From the NCBI GenBank assembly GCA_017409455.1, contig JAFQSS010000029.1:1-49543 (forward strand): DNA of 49,543 nucleotides, written 5' to 3'. A program made the position numbers and the translations under genes. The DNA is from Clostridia bacterium (GTDB lineage Bacteria; Bacillota; Clostridia; TANB77; CAG-508). Below the pieces are notes generated by a model, which had not been told where the DNA came from, ran no database searches, and saw only the letters and a program-made list of their open reading frames with translations. Positions within the stretch are counted from its first letter, which is position 1; each line of letters begins with the position of its first letter. Positions 1 through 9,330 of this stretch are shown piece by piece.

Positions 1-2
1 CA

Positions 3-140
3 ACCCTTTTAAGGGTCTGCTAAAGTAGTCATTACGCCAAGGCTTGAACGAAGTGAAAGCCAGCGTCTTAAGACGCTGGTAATGTTATATGCCCTTTTAG
101 GGCAAGTTAAAACCACGCGTTTTACACGTGGTTTTTATTT
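3..140 (+). other. Multi-hairpin structured element, possible IS200/IS605 right end
   Basis: No gene is visible here. The stretch holds five inverted repeats in about 135 bases: ACCCTT/AAGGGT (3-16), GGCTT/AAGCC (41-61), a perfect 20-bp palindrome (60-79), GCCC/GGGC (91-103) and AAAACCACG/CGTGGTTTT (109-135) followed by a T-run. CATTAC (30-35) can also pair with GTAATG (79-84), closing a junction around the second and third hairpins. The last hairpin reads as an intrinsic terminator. The dense fold next to a contig start resembles the right end of IS200/IS605 elements, where TnpB guide (omega) RNA is encoded. No transposase is in the window, so this is an inference; a 3' UTR of an upstream operon is the alternative. 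Confidence 0.35.
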
Positions 141-163
141 TGTTTTCGGCTAAATCACATTGT

Positions 164-177
164 ACTGACCTATCAGT
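164..177. promoter_or_regulatory. Palindrome upstream of the fatty-acid operon, possible operator
   Basis: ACTGA-CCTA-TCAGT forms a perfect inverted repeat with 5-bp arms about 57 bases before the first start codon of the fatty-acid operon. Such operons in Firmicutes are commonly repressed by FapR or FabT, but the sequence does not match the operators I know for either. No convincing -35/-10 pair is seen; the best -10-like box is TATAAA at 204-209. Regulatory function is inferred from position and symmetry only. Confidence 0.25.
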
Positions 178-233
178 CTAATGATTTTTTTAACAAAATA
201 TTATATAAAATAAAAAACAAAATGGAGGAAAAA

Positions 234-2480
234 ATGAGTAAAAGATTATATGAATATATTGAAATAGCAGACTTAAAAGACATGTTAAAAAAATCAGGTC
301 AACAATATGGAGAAAAAATAGCATATAAAATAAGAATAGAAAAAGACAAATATAAAGAAATAACACATAATGAAGTAAGAAATATGATAGACGCTTTGGG
401 AACAACATTAATAAATATGGGATTAAAAGGAAAGAAAATAGCAGTTATCGGAGAAAATAGATATGAATGGGAAATCGCTTATTTATCAATAGTATGTGGT
501 ACAGGAATAGTAGTTCCATTAGACAAATCATTGCCAGAAAAAGAACTAGAAGAATTAATAGAACGCTCTGGAGTAGAAGCAATATTTTATTCAAAAAAAT
601 ATGAAGAAACATTAAAAAATATAAACTTAGGAAAACTAAAATATCTAATTTCAATGGATTTAGAAAAAACAAAAGATGGGATATATTCTCAACAGGAACT
701 AATAGAAAGTGGAAAACAACTCATAAAACAAGGGAATACAGAGTTTATAAATGCAAAAATTAATCCAGAAGAAATGAGCATAATGCTATTTACATCAGGA
801 ACAACATCAGCTTCAAAGGTAGTTGCATTATCACACAAAAATATATGTTCAAACTTGATGGATATTGCATCAATACTTGATGTAAATTCAAATGATGTAT
901 TTCTATCATTTTTACCAATACATCATGTATTTGAATGTACAGTTGGATTTTTATTTTCATTATACAAAGGGGCTCAAACTGTATTTTGTGATGGAATTAG
1001 ACATATTCCAGATAATCTAAATGAATATAAAGTATCAGTTATGGCATCAGTTCCAGCAATATATGAAAGACTTTTCAAAATTATAAGAAAACAAATAGAA
1101 AAACAAGGAAATCTAGAAGAAATATTACAAAAAGAAGAACAATATAAAAATGAAACTATGGAAAAGAAAAAAGAAGTATTTAAGTCAATACATGATATGC
1201 TTGGAGGAAAAATAAAGTTGTTAATCAGTGGTGCAGCAAGTCTTGATCCAAGTATAGAACAAAAATTTAGAAACTTAGGACTTAATATAGTACAAGGGTA
1301 TGGTTTGACAGAAACATCACCTGTTGTAGCGATTGGAACAAATAAAAATTACAAAGTTGGCTCTATTGGAAAATCAGTTCCAAGTGTAGAAGCAAAAGTT
1401 ATTAACTGTAATAGTGAAGGAATTGGAGAATTAGTAGTAAAAGGCCCAAGTATAATGTTAGGTTATTTTGGAAACAAAGAAGCAACAGATAATGCAATAA
1501 TTGATGGATGGTTTCATACAGGCGATTTGGCTAGAATTGATGAAGACGGATATATTTTCATTTGTGGAAGAAAAAAGAGTGTAATTGTTTTAAAAAATGG
1601 GAAAAACATTTTTCCAGAAGAGATCGAAAACCTATTAAATAAAATTGATGGAGTAGAAGAATCGTTCATTTTTGGAAAACAAGTTTCAGAAGATAAAGAT
1701 AATATCAAAATATATGCAAAAATAGTTTACAATGAACAAGTTGTAAAAGATACATATAAAGTAAATAGAAAAGAAGAAATATATGAAGCAATAAACAATC
1801 AAGTAAAAGAAGTAAACAAAATGATGCCTAGATATAAATCTATAAAAGGAATTATATTAACTCAAACTCCATTAGTCAAAACTACTACAAATAAAATAAA
1901 AAGAGAAAAAAACTTAGAACAAATATTATTTTTAGGAAAGAAAATAAATTATTTTGAAAAAATCGATTCTACACAATTAGAAATTTTAAGAAGAATAAAA
2001 GAAAACAACATAAAAAATGGAGAAATGGTTGTTGCAGAAATACAAACAAATGGAATTGGGACACATGGAAAAACATGGCACACAGATGAAAAAAACAACA
2101 TAGCATTTTCGTTTTATATAGATGCAAATTGCAAGATAGAAAAACTAGAAGGATTCACAAATGAAATAGCTGAAACAGTAGTTAAAACATTTGATGAATT
2201 ATACCAAATAAAACTAGATATCAAAAGCCCAAATGATATTATGTGGAAAGACAAAAAAATAGGTGGAATCCTTACAGAAACAAAAATAAATGCAGATAAT
2301 GTAAAACACATAATTATAGGAATTGGAATCAATACAAATCAAGAAAAATTTAATAAAGAAATAGAAAAAATAGCTTCTTCAATAAAAAATGAATTTAATA
2401 TTGAAGTTGATAATAAAAAAGTAATTAGTAAATTTTGCGATTTATTTGAAGAAAAAATTGCTAGAAGGATTGGTGAATAA
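234..2480 (+). CDS. AMP-binding acyl synthetase fused to biotin--protein ligase
   Basis: A two-domain protein of 748 residues. The first ~560 residues form an ANL-family acyl-adenylate synthetase: the phosphate loop TSGTTSASK is near residue 186, YGLTETSP near 356, GWFHTGDL near 425, and a C-terminal lysine region ends at TTTNKIKR near 551. From ~572 to the end it is a BirA/BPL catalytic domain: DSTQ, GIGTHGKTW, KSPNDIMW with KKIGGIL, and GIGINTN. There is no helix-turn-helix, so it should biotinylate AccB but not act as the BirA repressor. The biotin loop is normally GRGRxGRxW; here the first arginines are replaced. An ATG at 222 lies on the GGAGG ribosome binding site, so 234 is chosen. It heads the operon containing accB, the obvious biotin acceptor. 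The substrate of the synthetase half is unknown; activation of exogenous fatty acids is a guess. Confidence 0.88.
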   Translation: MSKRLYEYIEIADLKDMLKKSGQQYGEKIAYKIRIEKDKYKEITHNEVRNMIDALGTTLINMGLKGKKIAVIGENRYEWEIAYLSIVCGTGIVVPLDKSLPEKELEELIERSGVEAIFYSKKYEETLKNINLGKLKYLISMDLEKTKDGIYSQQELIESGKQLIKQGNTEFINAKINPEEMSIMLFTSGTTSASKVVALSHKNICSNLMDIASILDVNSNDVFLSFLPIHHVFECTVGFLFSLYKGAQTVFCDGIRHIPDNLNEYKVSVMASVPAIYERLFKIIRKQIEKQGNLEEILQKEEQYKNETMEKKKEVFKSIHDMLGGKIKLLISGAASLDPSIEQKFRNLGLNIVQGYGLTETSPVVAIGTNKNYKVGSIGKSVPSVEAKVINCNSEGIGELVVKGPSIMLGYFGNKEATDNAIIDGWFHTGDLARIDEDGYIFICGRKKSVIVLKNGKNIFPEEIENLLNKIDGVEESFIFGKQVSEDKDNIKIYAKIVYNEQVVKDTYKVNRKEEIYEAINNQVKEVNKMMPRYKSIKGIILTQTPLVKTTTNKIKREKNLEQILFLGKKINYFEKIDSTQLEILRRIKENNIKNGEMVVAEIQTNGIGTHGKTWHTDEKNNIAFSFYIDANCKIEKLEGFTNEIAETVVKTFDELYQIKLDIKSPNDIMWKDKKIGGILTETKINADNVKHIIIGIGINTNQEKFNKEIEKIASSIKNEFNIEVDNKKVISKFCDLFEEKIARRIGE

Positions 2481-2482
2481 TA

Positions 2483-3427
2483 ATGAAAATAGGATTTTTA
2501 TTTCCAGGCCAAGGAGCTCAAGCTATTGGAATGGGAAAAGATTTATATGATAAATACGAAATTGTAAAAAACACTTATGAGAGAGTAAAACAATTAACTG
2601 GAATTGATGTTGCAGAAATTACATTTAATAGTGATGAACAAATTTTAAATGAAACTCAAAATACACAAATAGCAATATTAACAATGAGTTTAGCAATTGT
2701 GGAAATCTTAAAAGAAAATGGAATAAAAGCTGAAATATCAGCTGGATTAAGTTTAGGAGAATATTCTGCATTAATATATAGTAATGCTATAAGTTTTGAA
2801 GAAGGCGTAAAACTTGTTCAAAAAAGAGGAGAATATATGCAAAACTTGGTGCCTGCAGGAGAATGGTCAATGTCAGCAATAATAGGAATGAATGATGAAC
2901 AAGTAGAAGAAGTTTGTAAACAAGTAAAATCAGGTTTTGTAGTTCCCGTAAATTTTAATTGTCCAGGTCAAATAGTAGTTTCGGGAGAAAAAGAGGCAGT
3001 AGAAGAAGCGGCTGTAAAAGCAAAAGAAGCAGGTGCAAAAATGGCAAAAGTTCTAAAAACATCAGGGCCATTTCATACAGAAAAATTGATAAAAGCAGCA
3101 GAAGCGTTAAAACAAGATTTGCTTCAAGTAGAAATTAATAACTTTGAAAGTAAAGTAGTAAAAAACTTAGACGGACAAATTTACACACAAAAAGATAATG
3201 TACAAGAAATATTAGAAAAACATATGACTAGTCCAGTTAGATTTTCAAATGGATTACAAACAATGTTAGATAATGGAATTGATACATTTATTGAAATTGG
3301 TCCAGGAAAAACATTATCAGGTTTTGTAAAAAGAATGAAAACAGATAAACAAATAAATATATTAAATATAAATAATGTTGAAACACTAGAAAATACAATC
3401 AATTTTATAAAAGAAGGGAATGAATAA
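2483..3427 (+). CDS. fabD: Malonyl-CoA:ACP transacylase FabD
   Basis: Moves the malonyl group from CoA to acyl carrier protein, supplying extender units for cytosolic type II fatty-acid synthesis. The 314-residue length is normal. GQGAQ sits at residues 8-12, the nucleophile serine lies in GLSLGEYSAL near residue 90, and the catalytic histidine in GPFHTEKL near 197. It starts two bases after the upstream stop and the next gene begins within its last codons, so it is probably translationally coupled. Its product feeds FabF, encoded downstream. Confidence 0.95.
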   Translation: MKIGFLFPGQGAQAIGMGKDLYDKYEIVKNTYERVKQLTGIDVAEITFNSDEQILNETQNTQIAILTMSLAIVEILKENGIKAEISAGLSLGEYSALIYSNAISFEEGVKLVQKRGEYMQNLVPAGEWSMSAIIGMNDEQVEEVCKQVKSGFVVPVNFNCPGQIVVSGEKEAVEEAAVKAKEAGAKMAKVLKTSGPFHTEKLIKAAEALKQDLLQVEINNFESKVVKNLDGQIYTQKDNVQEILEKHMTSPVRFSNGLQTMLDNGIDTFIEIGPGKTLSGFVKRMKTDKQINILNINNVETLENTINFIKEGNE

Positions 3428-3428
3428 A

Positions 3429-4163
3429 ATGAGTAAAGTAGCTTTAATAACAGGAGCAACAAGAGGTATTGGAAAACAAATTGCAATTACACTTGCTAAA
3501 CAAGGATATAATATTGCATTAAATTATAGAAAAGAAAATGAAGAACTTTCAAATACAAAACAAGAAATTGAAAATCAAAATGTAAAATGCTTATGTGTTA
3601 AAGGTGATGTTTCGAATTTTGAAGAATGTGAAAATTTTGTTAAAGAAACAATTAATGAATTTGGAAATATTGATGTATTAGTAAATAATGCAGGTATAAC
3701 AAAAGATATGTTATTAATGAGAATGAAAAAAGAAGATTTTCAAGATGTAATAGATGTCAATTTAGTTGGAACTTTTAATGTTACTAAAAATGTAATTCCA
3801 TATATGACAAAAGCGAGAAAGGGAAGAATAATAAATATTTCATCAGTTGTAGGCGTTTCAGGTAATGCTGGCCAAACAAATTACGCAGCATCTAAAGCTG
3901 GTATAATAGGTTTTACTAAAAGTTTAGCTAAAGAAGTTGCTTCTAGAAATATTTTAGTTAATGCAGTTGCACCAGGTTTCATACAAACTGATATGACAGA
4001 TGTTTTGAAAGATGAAGTTAAAGATGAAATCGCAAAATCTATCCCTTTAAAGAGAATGGGAAATGCAGAAGATGTTGCAAATGTTGTTAAATTTTTGGCA
4101 TCTGATGATAGTTCATATATAACTGGTCAAGTAATTAACATAGATGGCGGAATGCTAATGTAG
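3429..4163 (+). CDS. fabG: 3-oxoacyl-ACP reductase FabG
   Basis: NADPH-dependent short-chain dehydrogenase that reduces 3-oxoacyl-ACP to 3-hydroxyacyl-ACP. The Rossmann motif TGATRGIG is at the N-terminus, NNAG follows, and the catalytic set is Ser139 with Tyr152-x3-Lys156 in YAASK. It has 244 residues, the standard length. An in-frame ATG at 3420 is too close to the AGAAGGG ribosome binding site; the ATG at 3429 gives about ten bases of spacing. The gene follows the fabD stop by one base. Confidence 0.95.
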   Translation: MSKVALITGATRGIGKQIAITLAKQGYNIALNYRKENEELSNTKQEIENQNVKCLCVKGDVSNFEECENFVKETINEFGNIDVLVNNAGITKDMLLMRMKKEDFQDVIDVNLVGTFNVTKNVIPYMTKARKGRIINISSVVGVSGNAGQTNYAASKAGIIGFTKSLAKEVASRNILVNAVAPGFIQTDMTDVLKDEVKDEIAKSIPLKRMGNAEDVANVVKFLASDDSSYITGQVINIDGGMLM

Positions 4164-4175
4164 GAGGAAAAGAAG

Positions 4176-5420
4176 ATGGAAAGAAGAGTAGTTATAACAG
4201 GAGTTGGAGCAATAACTCCAATTGGAAATACTGCAAAAGAAATGTGGGAAGGAATAAAAGAAAATAAATGTGGAATAGATAAAATTTCTTTATTTGATAA
4301 TACAGGATTTAAAACAAGTTTAGCTGCAGAAGTGAAAAACTATGATCCTACAAATCATTTTGAAGTAAAAGAAGCGAGAAGATTAGATAGATGTTCACAA
4401 TTTGCAATAATAGCAGCAAGAGAAGCTTTTGCAGATAGTGGAATAACAAATGAAAATACAGATTTAGAAAGAGTAGGAGTTTTTGTGAGTTCAGGAATTG
4501 GAGGATTAATAACAATTCAAGAACAATGTGCTAATTTGGTGCAGAAAGGGCATGGAAGAGTTTCGCCAATGTTTATTCCAATGGGAGTTTGCAATATGCC
4601 ATCAGGAAATGTTGCAATTGAACTAGGTCTAAAAGGTGCATCAATGGCAATAGTTAGTGCTTGTGCATCTTCAACACATGCAATAGGAGAGGCATATAAA
4701 ACAATAAAATATGGCTATGAAGATGCAATATTAGCAGGAGGAACTGAAGCGGCAATTTGTGAAGTAGGAATTGCAGGTTTTGAGAATATGAAAGCATTAT
4801 CAAGTGCAACTGACAAAAATAGAGCAAGCATCCCATTTGACAAAGAAAGAAGCGGATTTGTAATGGGAGAAGGTGCAGGAGTTCTTGTATTAGAAGAATT
4901 AGAGCATGCAAGAAAAAGAAATGCTCATATATATGCAGAAGTAATTGGATATGGAGCTACATCAGATGCATATCACATTACTTCACCAGCTCCAAACGGA
5001 GAAGGCGGAGCAAGAGCTATGGCTAGAGCAATAAAAGATGCTAGAATAGAAACAAAAGATATCAACTACATAAATGCTCATGGAACTTCAACACATTTAA
5101 ATGATTCATTAGAATCTTGTGCAATAAAAACAGCATTAGGAGAAGATAGCAAAAATGTAATGGTAAGTTCAACAAAAGGAAATACAGGACATCTTTTAGG
5201 AGCTGCAGGAGCAGTTGAGGCAATAGTTTGTACAAAAGCGATTGAAGAACAATTAGTTCCACCAACTATTAATTATAAAGAAAAAGATGAAGAATGTGAT
5301 TTAGATATAGTTCCAAATGAAGCAAGAAAAGCAAAATTAAATGTTGTAATGTCAAATTCATTAGGATTTGGTGGACAAAATGCAAGTGTGATATTTAGAA
5401 AATATGAGGATGGTAAATAA
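4176..5420 (+). CDS. fabF: Beta-ketoacyl-ACP synthase II FabF
   Basis: Condenses malonyl-ACP with the growing acyl-ACP chain. The Cys-His-His triad is visible: Cys163 in SACASS, His near 302 in NAHGTST and His near 339 in NTGHLLGAAG. The 414-residue length is typical. A strong AGGAGG precedes the ATG. This is the only condensing enzyme in the window. The initiating enzyme FabH and acyl carrier protein are not encoded here, so they must lie elsewhere in the genome. Confidence 0.95.
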   Translation: MERRVVITGVGAITPIGNTAKEMWEGIKENKCGIDKISLFDNTGFKTSLAAEVKNYDPTNHFEVKEARRLDRCSQFAIIAAREAFADSGITNENTDLERVGVFVSSGIGGLITIQEQCANLVQKGHGRVSPMFIPMGVCNMPSGNVAIELGLKGASMAIVSACASSTHAIGEAYKTIKYGYEDAILAGGTEAAICEVGIAGFENMKALSSATDKNRASIPFDKERSGFVMGEGAGVLVLEELEHARKRNAHIYAEVIGYGATSDAYHITSPAPNGEGGARAMARAIKDARIETKDINYINAHGTSTHLNDSLESCAIKTALGEDSKNVMVSSTKGNTGHLLGAAGAVEAIVCTKAIEEQLVPPTINYKEKDEECDLDIVPNEARKAKLNVVMSNSLGFGGQNASVIFRKYEDGK

Positions 5421-5421
5421 A

Positions 5422-5853
5422 ATGGAATATGAAAAAATTAAACAATTAATTGAAGATATGGGGAATTCAAAATTAAGTTCTATAGAAATTGATTTTCCAG
5501 ATGGTACAAAAATCAACATGAAAAAACAAGAAGTAGTAACAGTTTCAAATAATGCTCCAATTGTTGAAGTGCCAATACAACAAGTTACCCCAAATGTACA
5601 AGAAGAAAAAGTTGAAATAGGAAATATAGTAAAATCACCAATGGTAGGGACATTTTACTCAAAACCATCTCTAAATAGCAATCCATATGTAGAAGTGGGT
5701 AAAAAAGTAAAAAAAGGTGATGTTCTTTGTATAATTGAAGCAATGAAATTAATGAATGAAATCGAATCAGAATTTGATGGAGAAATACAAGAAATTCTAG
5801 TAAAAGATGGAGAAGCAGTCGAATATGGAAAACCACTATTTAGAATAGGATAA
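5422..5853 (+). CDS. accB: Biotin carboxyl carrier protein of acetyl-CoA carboxylase
   Basis: Carries the biotin that shuttles carboxyl groups between AccC and AccDA. The biotinyl domain occupies the last ~75 residues and has EAMKLMNE with acceptor Lys109; the first ~35 residues match the usual N-terminal dimerisation region, joined by a Val/Gln/Pro-rich linker. It has 143 residues. Starts at 5404 or 5410 would overlap fabF; the ATG at 5422 sits directly after the fabF stop and behind GAGGATGG. Its likely modifying enzyme is the biotin-ligase half of the first gene in the operon. Confidence 0.94.
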   Translation: MEYEKIKQLIEDMGNSKLSSIEIDFPDGTKINMKKQEVVTVSNNAPIVEVPIQQVTPNVQEEKVEIGNIVKSPMVGTFYSKPSLNSNPYVEVGKKVKKGDVLCIIEAMKLMNEIESEFDGEIQEILVKDGEAVEYGKPLFRIG

Positions 5854-5868
5854 AAGGAGTTAATATAA

Positions 5869-6291
5869 ATGTTAAACAAAGAAGAAATTAAAAATATAAT
5901 TCCACAAAGAGAGCCATTTTTAATGATTGATGAAGTGGAAGAATACATTCCAGGAGAAAGTGCAATTGCTTATAAACATGTAGATGAAAATGAATGGTAT
6001 TTTAAAGGACATTTTCCAGGTAATCCGATAATGCCAGGAGTTTTAATTACAGAAAGTTTAGCTCAAACAGGTGCAGTTGCAATTCTTTCAATGGAAGAAA
6101 ATAAAGGTAAAAACGCATTATTTGGTGGAATTGATAAAATGAAATTTAAGAAAATGGTTGTACCTGGAGATATTTTAAAATTAGAAGTTAAAATAATTAA
6201 ACGAAAGGGACCTATTGGAGTCGGAGAGGCAATTGCAACAGTAGATGGAAAAGTTGCTGCTAAAGGAGAATTAACATTTGCAGTAGTGTAA
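5869..6291 (+). CDS. fabZ: 3-hydroxyacyl-ACP dehydratase FabZ
   Basis: Dehydrates 3-hydroxyacyl-ACP to trans-2-enoyl-ACP, the step between FabG and FabI. The hot-dog fold signature HFPGNPIMPG is present with catalytic His48 and Glu62 in ESLAQ. At 140 residues it is the usual length. AAAGGAG lies about ten bases before the ATG. Placement between accB and accC is a common Firmicute arrangement. Confidence 0.95.
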   Translation: MLNKEEIKNIIPQREPFLMIDEVEEYIPGESAIAYKHVDENEWYFKGHFPGNPIMPGVLITESLAQTGAVAILSMEENKGKNALFGGIDKMKFKKMVVPGDILKLEVKIIKRKGPIGVGEAIATVDGKVAAKGELTFAVV

Positions 6292-6300
6292 GGAGGAAAA

Positions 6301-7650
6301 ATGAATAAAATTTTAATTGCAAATAGAGGAGAGATTGCAGTTCGAATAATAAGAGCTTGTAAAGAAATGAATATAAAAACAGTAGCAGTATATTCAGAAA
6401 TAGATAAAGATGCGATGCATACAAGATTAGCAGATGAAGCGATATGCATAGGTCCAGCTAATTCTGCAAAAAGCTATTTGAATTTTAAGAACATAATAGA
6501 AGCTGCAAACATAACAGGTGCAGATAGTATTCATCCAGGCTTTGGATTTTTATCAGAAAATAGTCAATTTGCAAAAATATGTGAAGAATCTAATATTAAA
6601 TTTATAGGACCTTCATATAAAGTAATTGATTTGATGGGTAATAAGTCAAATGCTAAACAATTGATGAAACAATCAGGTGTGCCTGTTGTTCCAGGGTCAG
6701 AAGGCAGTATAAGAGGATTAAAAGATGCAATGGAAGTTGCGAAAAAAATCGGTTATCCTGTCATCTTAAAAGCTGCTGCAGGTGGTGGCGGAAAAGGAAT
6801 AAGAATAGTTGAATCAGAAGATGAAATTGAAGCAAATTATAACATTGTAAAACAAGAGGCTAAAAATTCATTTAATGATGATGAAATTTATATAGAAAAA
6901 TTTATTAAAAATCCTAGACATGTGGAAATTCAAGTATTAGCAGATGAACATGGAAATGCAATTCATTTGGGAGAAAGAGACTGTACAGTACAAAGAAAAC
7001 ATCAAAAAGTAATTGAAGAAACCCCTGGACCTACAATAGATGAAAAAACAAGAAACAAGATGGGAGAGGCTGCTATAAAAGCAGTGAAAGCATCAGGATA
7101 TACAAGTTGTGGTACAGTAGAATTCTTAATGGATAGTGAGAAAAATTTTTACTTTATGGAGATGAACACAAGAATACAAGTTGAACATCCTATAACAGAA
7201 GAAAGAACAGGAATCGATATAGTAAAAGAACAAATAAAAATAGCAGCAGGAGAACAATTAAAACTAAAACAAAAAGATGTTGAGTTTAGAGGTTGGTGTA
7301 TTGAATGTAGAATAAATGCTGAAAATCCATCAAAAAATTTCAGACCATGTCCAGGAAAGATAACAGGTTTAAATTTACCAGGAGGAAATGGAATAAGAGT
7401 AGATACAGCTATTTATGAAGGATATACAATTCCACCTACTTATGATTCGATGATTGCTAAAATTATAGCTCATGGAGTAAATAGAAATGAAGCAATAAGC
7501 AAAATGAAAAGAGCTCTTGAAGAAACTGTAATTGAAGGTGTAGACACAAATATTGATTTCTTATTTAAAATTATAAAAAATCATAATTTTATAAGAGGAG
7601 AATTTGATACATCATTTATAGAAAACGAATTATTGATAAAAGAGGTATAG
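6301..7650 (+). CDS. accC: Biotin carboxylase subunit of acetyl-CoA carboxylase
   Basis: ATP-grasp enzyme that carboxylates the biotin on AccB with bicarbonate. The N-terminal domain starts ILIANRGEIAVRI, the glycine-rich ATP loop GGGGKG is near residue 161, and the active-site segment EMNTRIQVEHP is in the C-terminal half. The 449 residues match the stand-alone bacterial subunit. AGGAGG precedes the start, and accD follows three bases after the stop. Confidence 0.96.
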   Translation: MNKILIANRGEIAVRIIRACKEMNIKTVAVYSEIDKDAMHTRLADEAICIGPANSAKSYLNFKNIIEAANITGADSIHPGFGFLSENSQFAKICEESNIKFIGPSYKVIDLMGNKSNAKQLMKQSGVPVVPGSEGSIRGLKDAMEVAKKIGYPVILKAAAGGGGKGIRIVESEDEIEANYNIVKQEAKNSFNDDEIYIEKFIKNPRHVEIQVLADEHGNAIHLGERDCTVQRKHQKVIEETPGPTIDEKTRNKMGEAAIKAVKASGYTSCGTVEFLMDSEKNFYFMEMNTRIQVEHPITEERTGIDIVKEQIKIAAGEQLKLKQKDVEFRGWCIECRINAENPSKNFRPCPGKITGLNLPGGNGIRVDTAIYEGYTIPPTYDSMIAKIIAHGVNRNEAISKMKRALEETVIEGVDTNIDFLFKIIKNHNFIRGEFDTSFIENELLIKEV

Positions 7651-7653
7651 ATA

Positions 7654-8490
7654 ATGATTGTTGACAAAATTAAAAAAAGAGAACCAACAGCCAAAAAAAT
7701 TGATAAAAAAGTAGATATTCCAATAGGTCAATGGCTAAAGTGTGATAAATGTAAAGAAATAGTTTATAAAGAAACAGTTAGAAGTAACGACAATATATGT
7801 CCCAATTGTGGCGCATATTTTAGAATGCATATAAATAGAAGATTAGAAATGATTATTGACGAAGGTACATATAAAAGATTTGACTTGAACTTAGATACAA
7901 CAAATCCATTGAATATAGAAGAATATCCTAAAAAGATTAAAGCTTTAAGAGAAAAAACAGGATTAGAAGAAGCTGTTTCAGCAGGAACGGGCAAAATAAA
8001 TGGAGAAGAAGTTGTAATTTGTGTAATGGATAGTGGATTCTTTATGGGAAGTATGGGAGCAGTTGTTGGCGAAAAAAATACATATTCAATTGAAAAAGCG
8101 ATTGAACTAAAATTGCCACTAATTATTTTCTGTGTTTCTGGAGGAGCTAGAATGCAAGAAGGAATAATATCATTGATGCAAATGGCAAAAACAACAGCTG
8201 CGATATCTAAGTTGAACAAGGCAGGGGGATTATATATATCAGTTTTAACTGACCCAACTTATGGTGGAGTTACAGCTTCATTTGCAAGTATTGCAGACGT
8301 AGTTTTAGCTGAGCCGGGTGCGATGATAGGATTTGCAGGACAAAGAGTAATTAGCCAAACAATTGGAGAAACTTTGCCTGAAGGATTTCAAACTGCAGAA
8401 TTTTTATTAGAACATGGTTTTATAGATAAAATAGTTGAAAGAAAAGATCTAAAACAAACACTACATAAATTAATACAATTTCATAAATAA
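7654..8490 (+). CDS. accD: Acetyl-CoA carboxylase carboxyltransferase beta subunit
   Basis: With AccA forms the carboxyltransferase that makes malonyl-CoA. An N-terminal zinc ribbon uses Cys30, Cys33, Cys49 and Cys52, followed by the crotonase-type domain with SGGARMQEG and the GAMIGFAGQRV segment. It has 278 residues, about the usual length. The start sits three bases after accC behind GAGGT. AccB, C, D and A are all in this operon, so a complete carboxylase is encoded. Confidence 0.95.
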   Translation: MIVDKIKKREPTAKKIDKKVDIPIGQWLKCDKCKEIVYKETVRSNDNICPNCGAYFRMHINRRLEMIIDEGTYKRFDLNLDTTNPLNIEEYPKKIKALREKTGLEEAVSAGTGKINGEEVVICVMDSGFFMGSMGAVVGEKNTYSIEKAIELKLPLIIFCVSGGARMQEGIISLMQMAKTTAAISKLNKAGGLYISVLTDPTYGGVTASFASIADVVLAEPGAMIGFAGQRVISQTIGETLPEGFQTAEFLLEHGFIDKIVERKDLKQTLHKLIQFHK

Positions 8491-8508
8491 TGGCGGAGGA
8501 TGGTTGAA

Positions 8509-9330
8509 ATGAGTAAGATTAAAGAAATTACAGCTTGGGAAAGAGTTGAAATTGCAAGATCACAAGACAGGAAAACATCTTTAGACTATATAGAAAACAT
8601 TTTTGACGAATTCATGGAATTACATGGAGATAGAAACTTTAAAGATGATAAAGCAATAGTATGTGGATTAGCTAAAATAGGTAATCAAAATTACACTATA
8701 ATAGCTGAACAAAAAGGGAGAACTACAAAAGAAAATATAGAAAGAAATTTTGGAATGCCAAATCCAGAAAGTTATAGAAAAGCAATAAGATTTATGGAAC
8801 AAGCGGATAAATTTAATAGACCTATAATAACATTTATAGACACAAAAGGTGCATATCCAGGAATTGAAGCAGAAGAAAGAGGCCAAGGAGAAGCAATCGC
8901 AAGTTCAATGTTAAAAATGGCAGAAGTTAAAGTTCCAATTATATCAATAGTAATAGGTGAAGGTTCAAGCGGAGGGGCATTAGCAATAGGAGTAGGAAAT
9001 AAAATTCTAATGCTAGAAAATGCAATATATTCAATATTATCTCCAGAAGGATATGCAAGTATTTTGTGGAAAGATTCAAGTAGAGCAAGAGAAGCAGCAG
9101 AGAAAATGAAATTAACAGCAAAAGACTTGTATGACTTCAAAATAATTGATAAAATTATAAAAGAATCACAAGGAGACAAAGAAGAGAGTTTCGAAAAAAT
9201 AGTGAAAAATCTAAAAAAAGAAATAACTGAATTAACAAAACAGATGAAAAAAATGACACCTGAAGAAATAATAGAACAAAGATATCAAAAATTCAGAGAA
9301 ATTGGAGGAGAATATGTTATTAAAAGATAA
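8509..9330 (+). CDS. accA: Acetyl-CoA carboxylase carboxyltransferase alpha subunit
   Basis: Partner of AccD in the carboxyltransferase. Family features include the N-terminal helical segment with ITAWERVEIARSQDR, LHGDRNFKDD, the TFIDTKGAYPG strand and IGEGSSGGALA, which forms part of the CoA/biotin site. The protein has 273 residues from the ATG at 8509, which is eight bases after CGGAGGA; an upstream ATG at 8500 lies on that site. Its last 17 bases overlap the next gene, suggesting translational coupling to fabI. Confidence 0.95.
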   Translation: MSKIKEITAWERVEIARSQDRKTSLDYIENIFDEFMELHGDRNFKDDKAIVCGLAKIGNQNYTIIAEQKGRTTKENIERNFGMPNPESYRKAIRFMEQADKFNRPIITFIDTKGAYPGIEAEERGQGEAIASSMLKMAEVKVPIISIVIGEGSSGGALAIGVGNKILMLENAIYSILSPEGYASILWKDSSRAREAAEKMKLTAKDLYDFKIIDKIIKESQGDKEESFEKIVKNLKKEITELTKQMKKMTPEEIIEQRYQKFREIGGEYVIKR

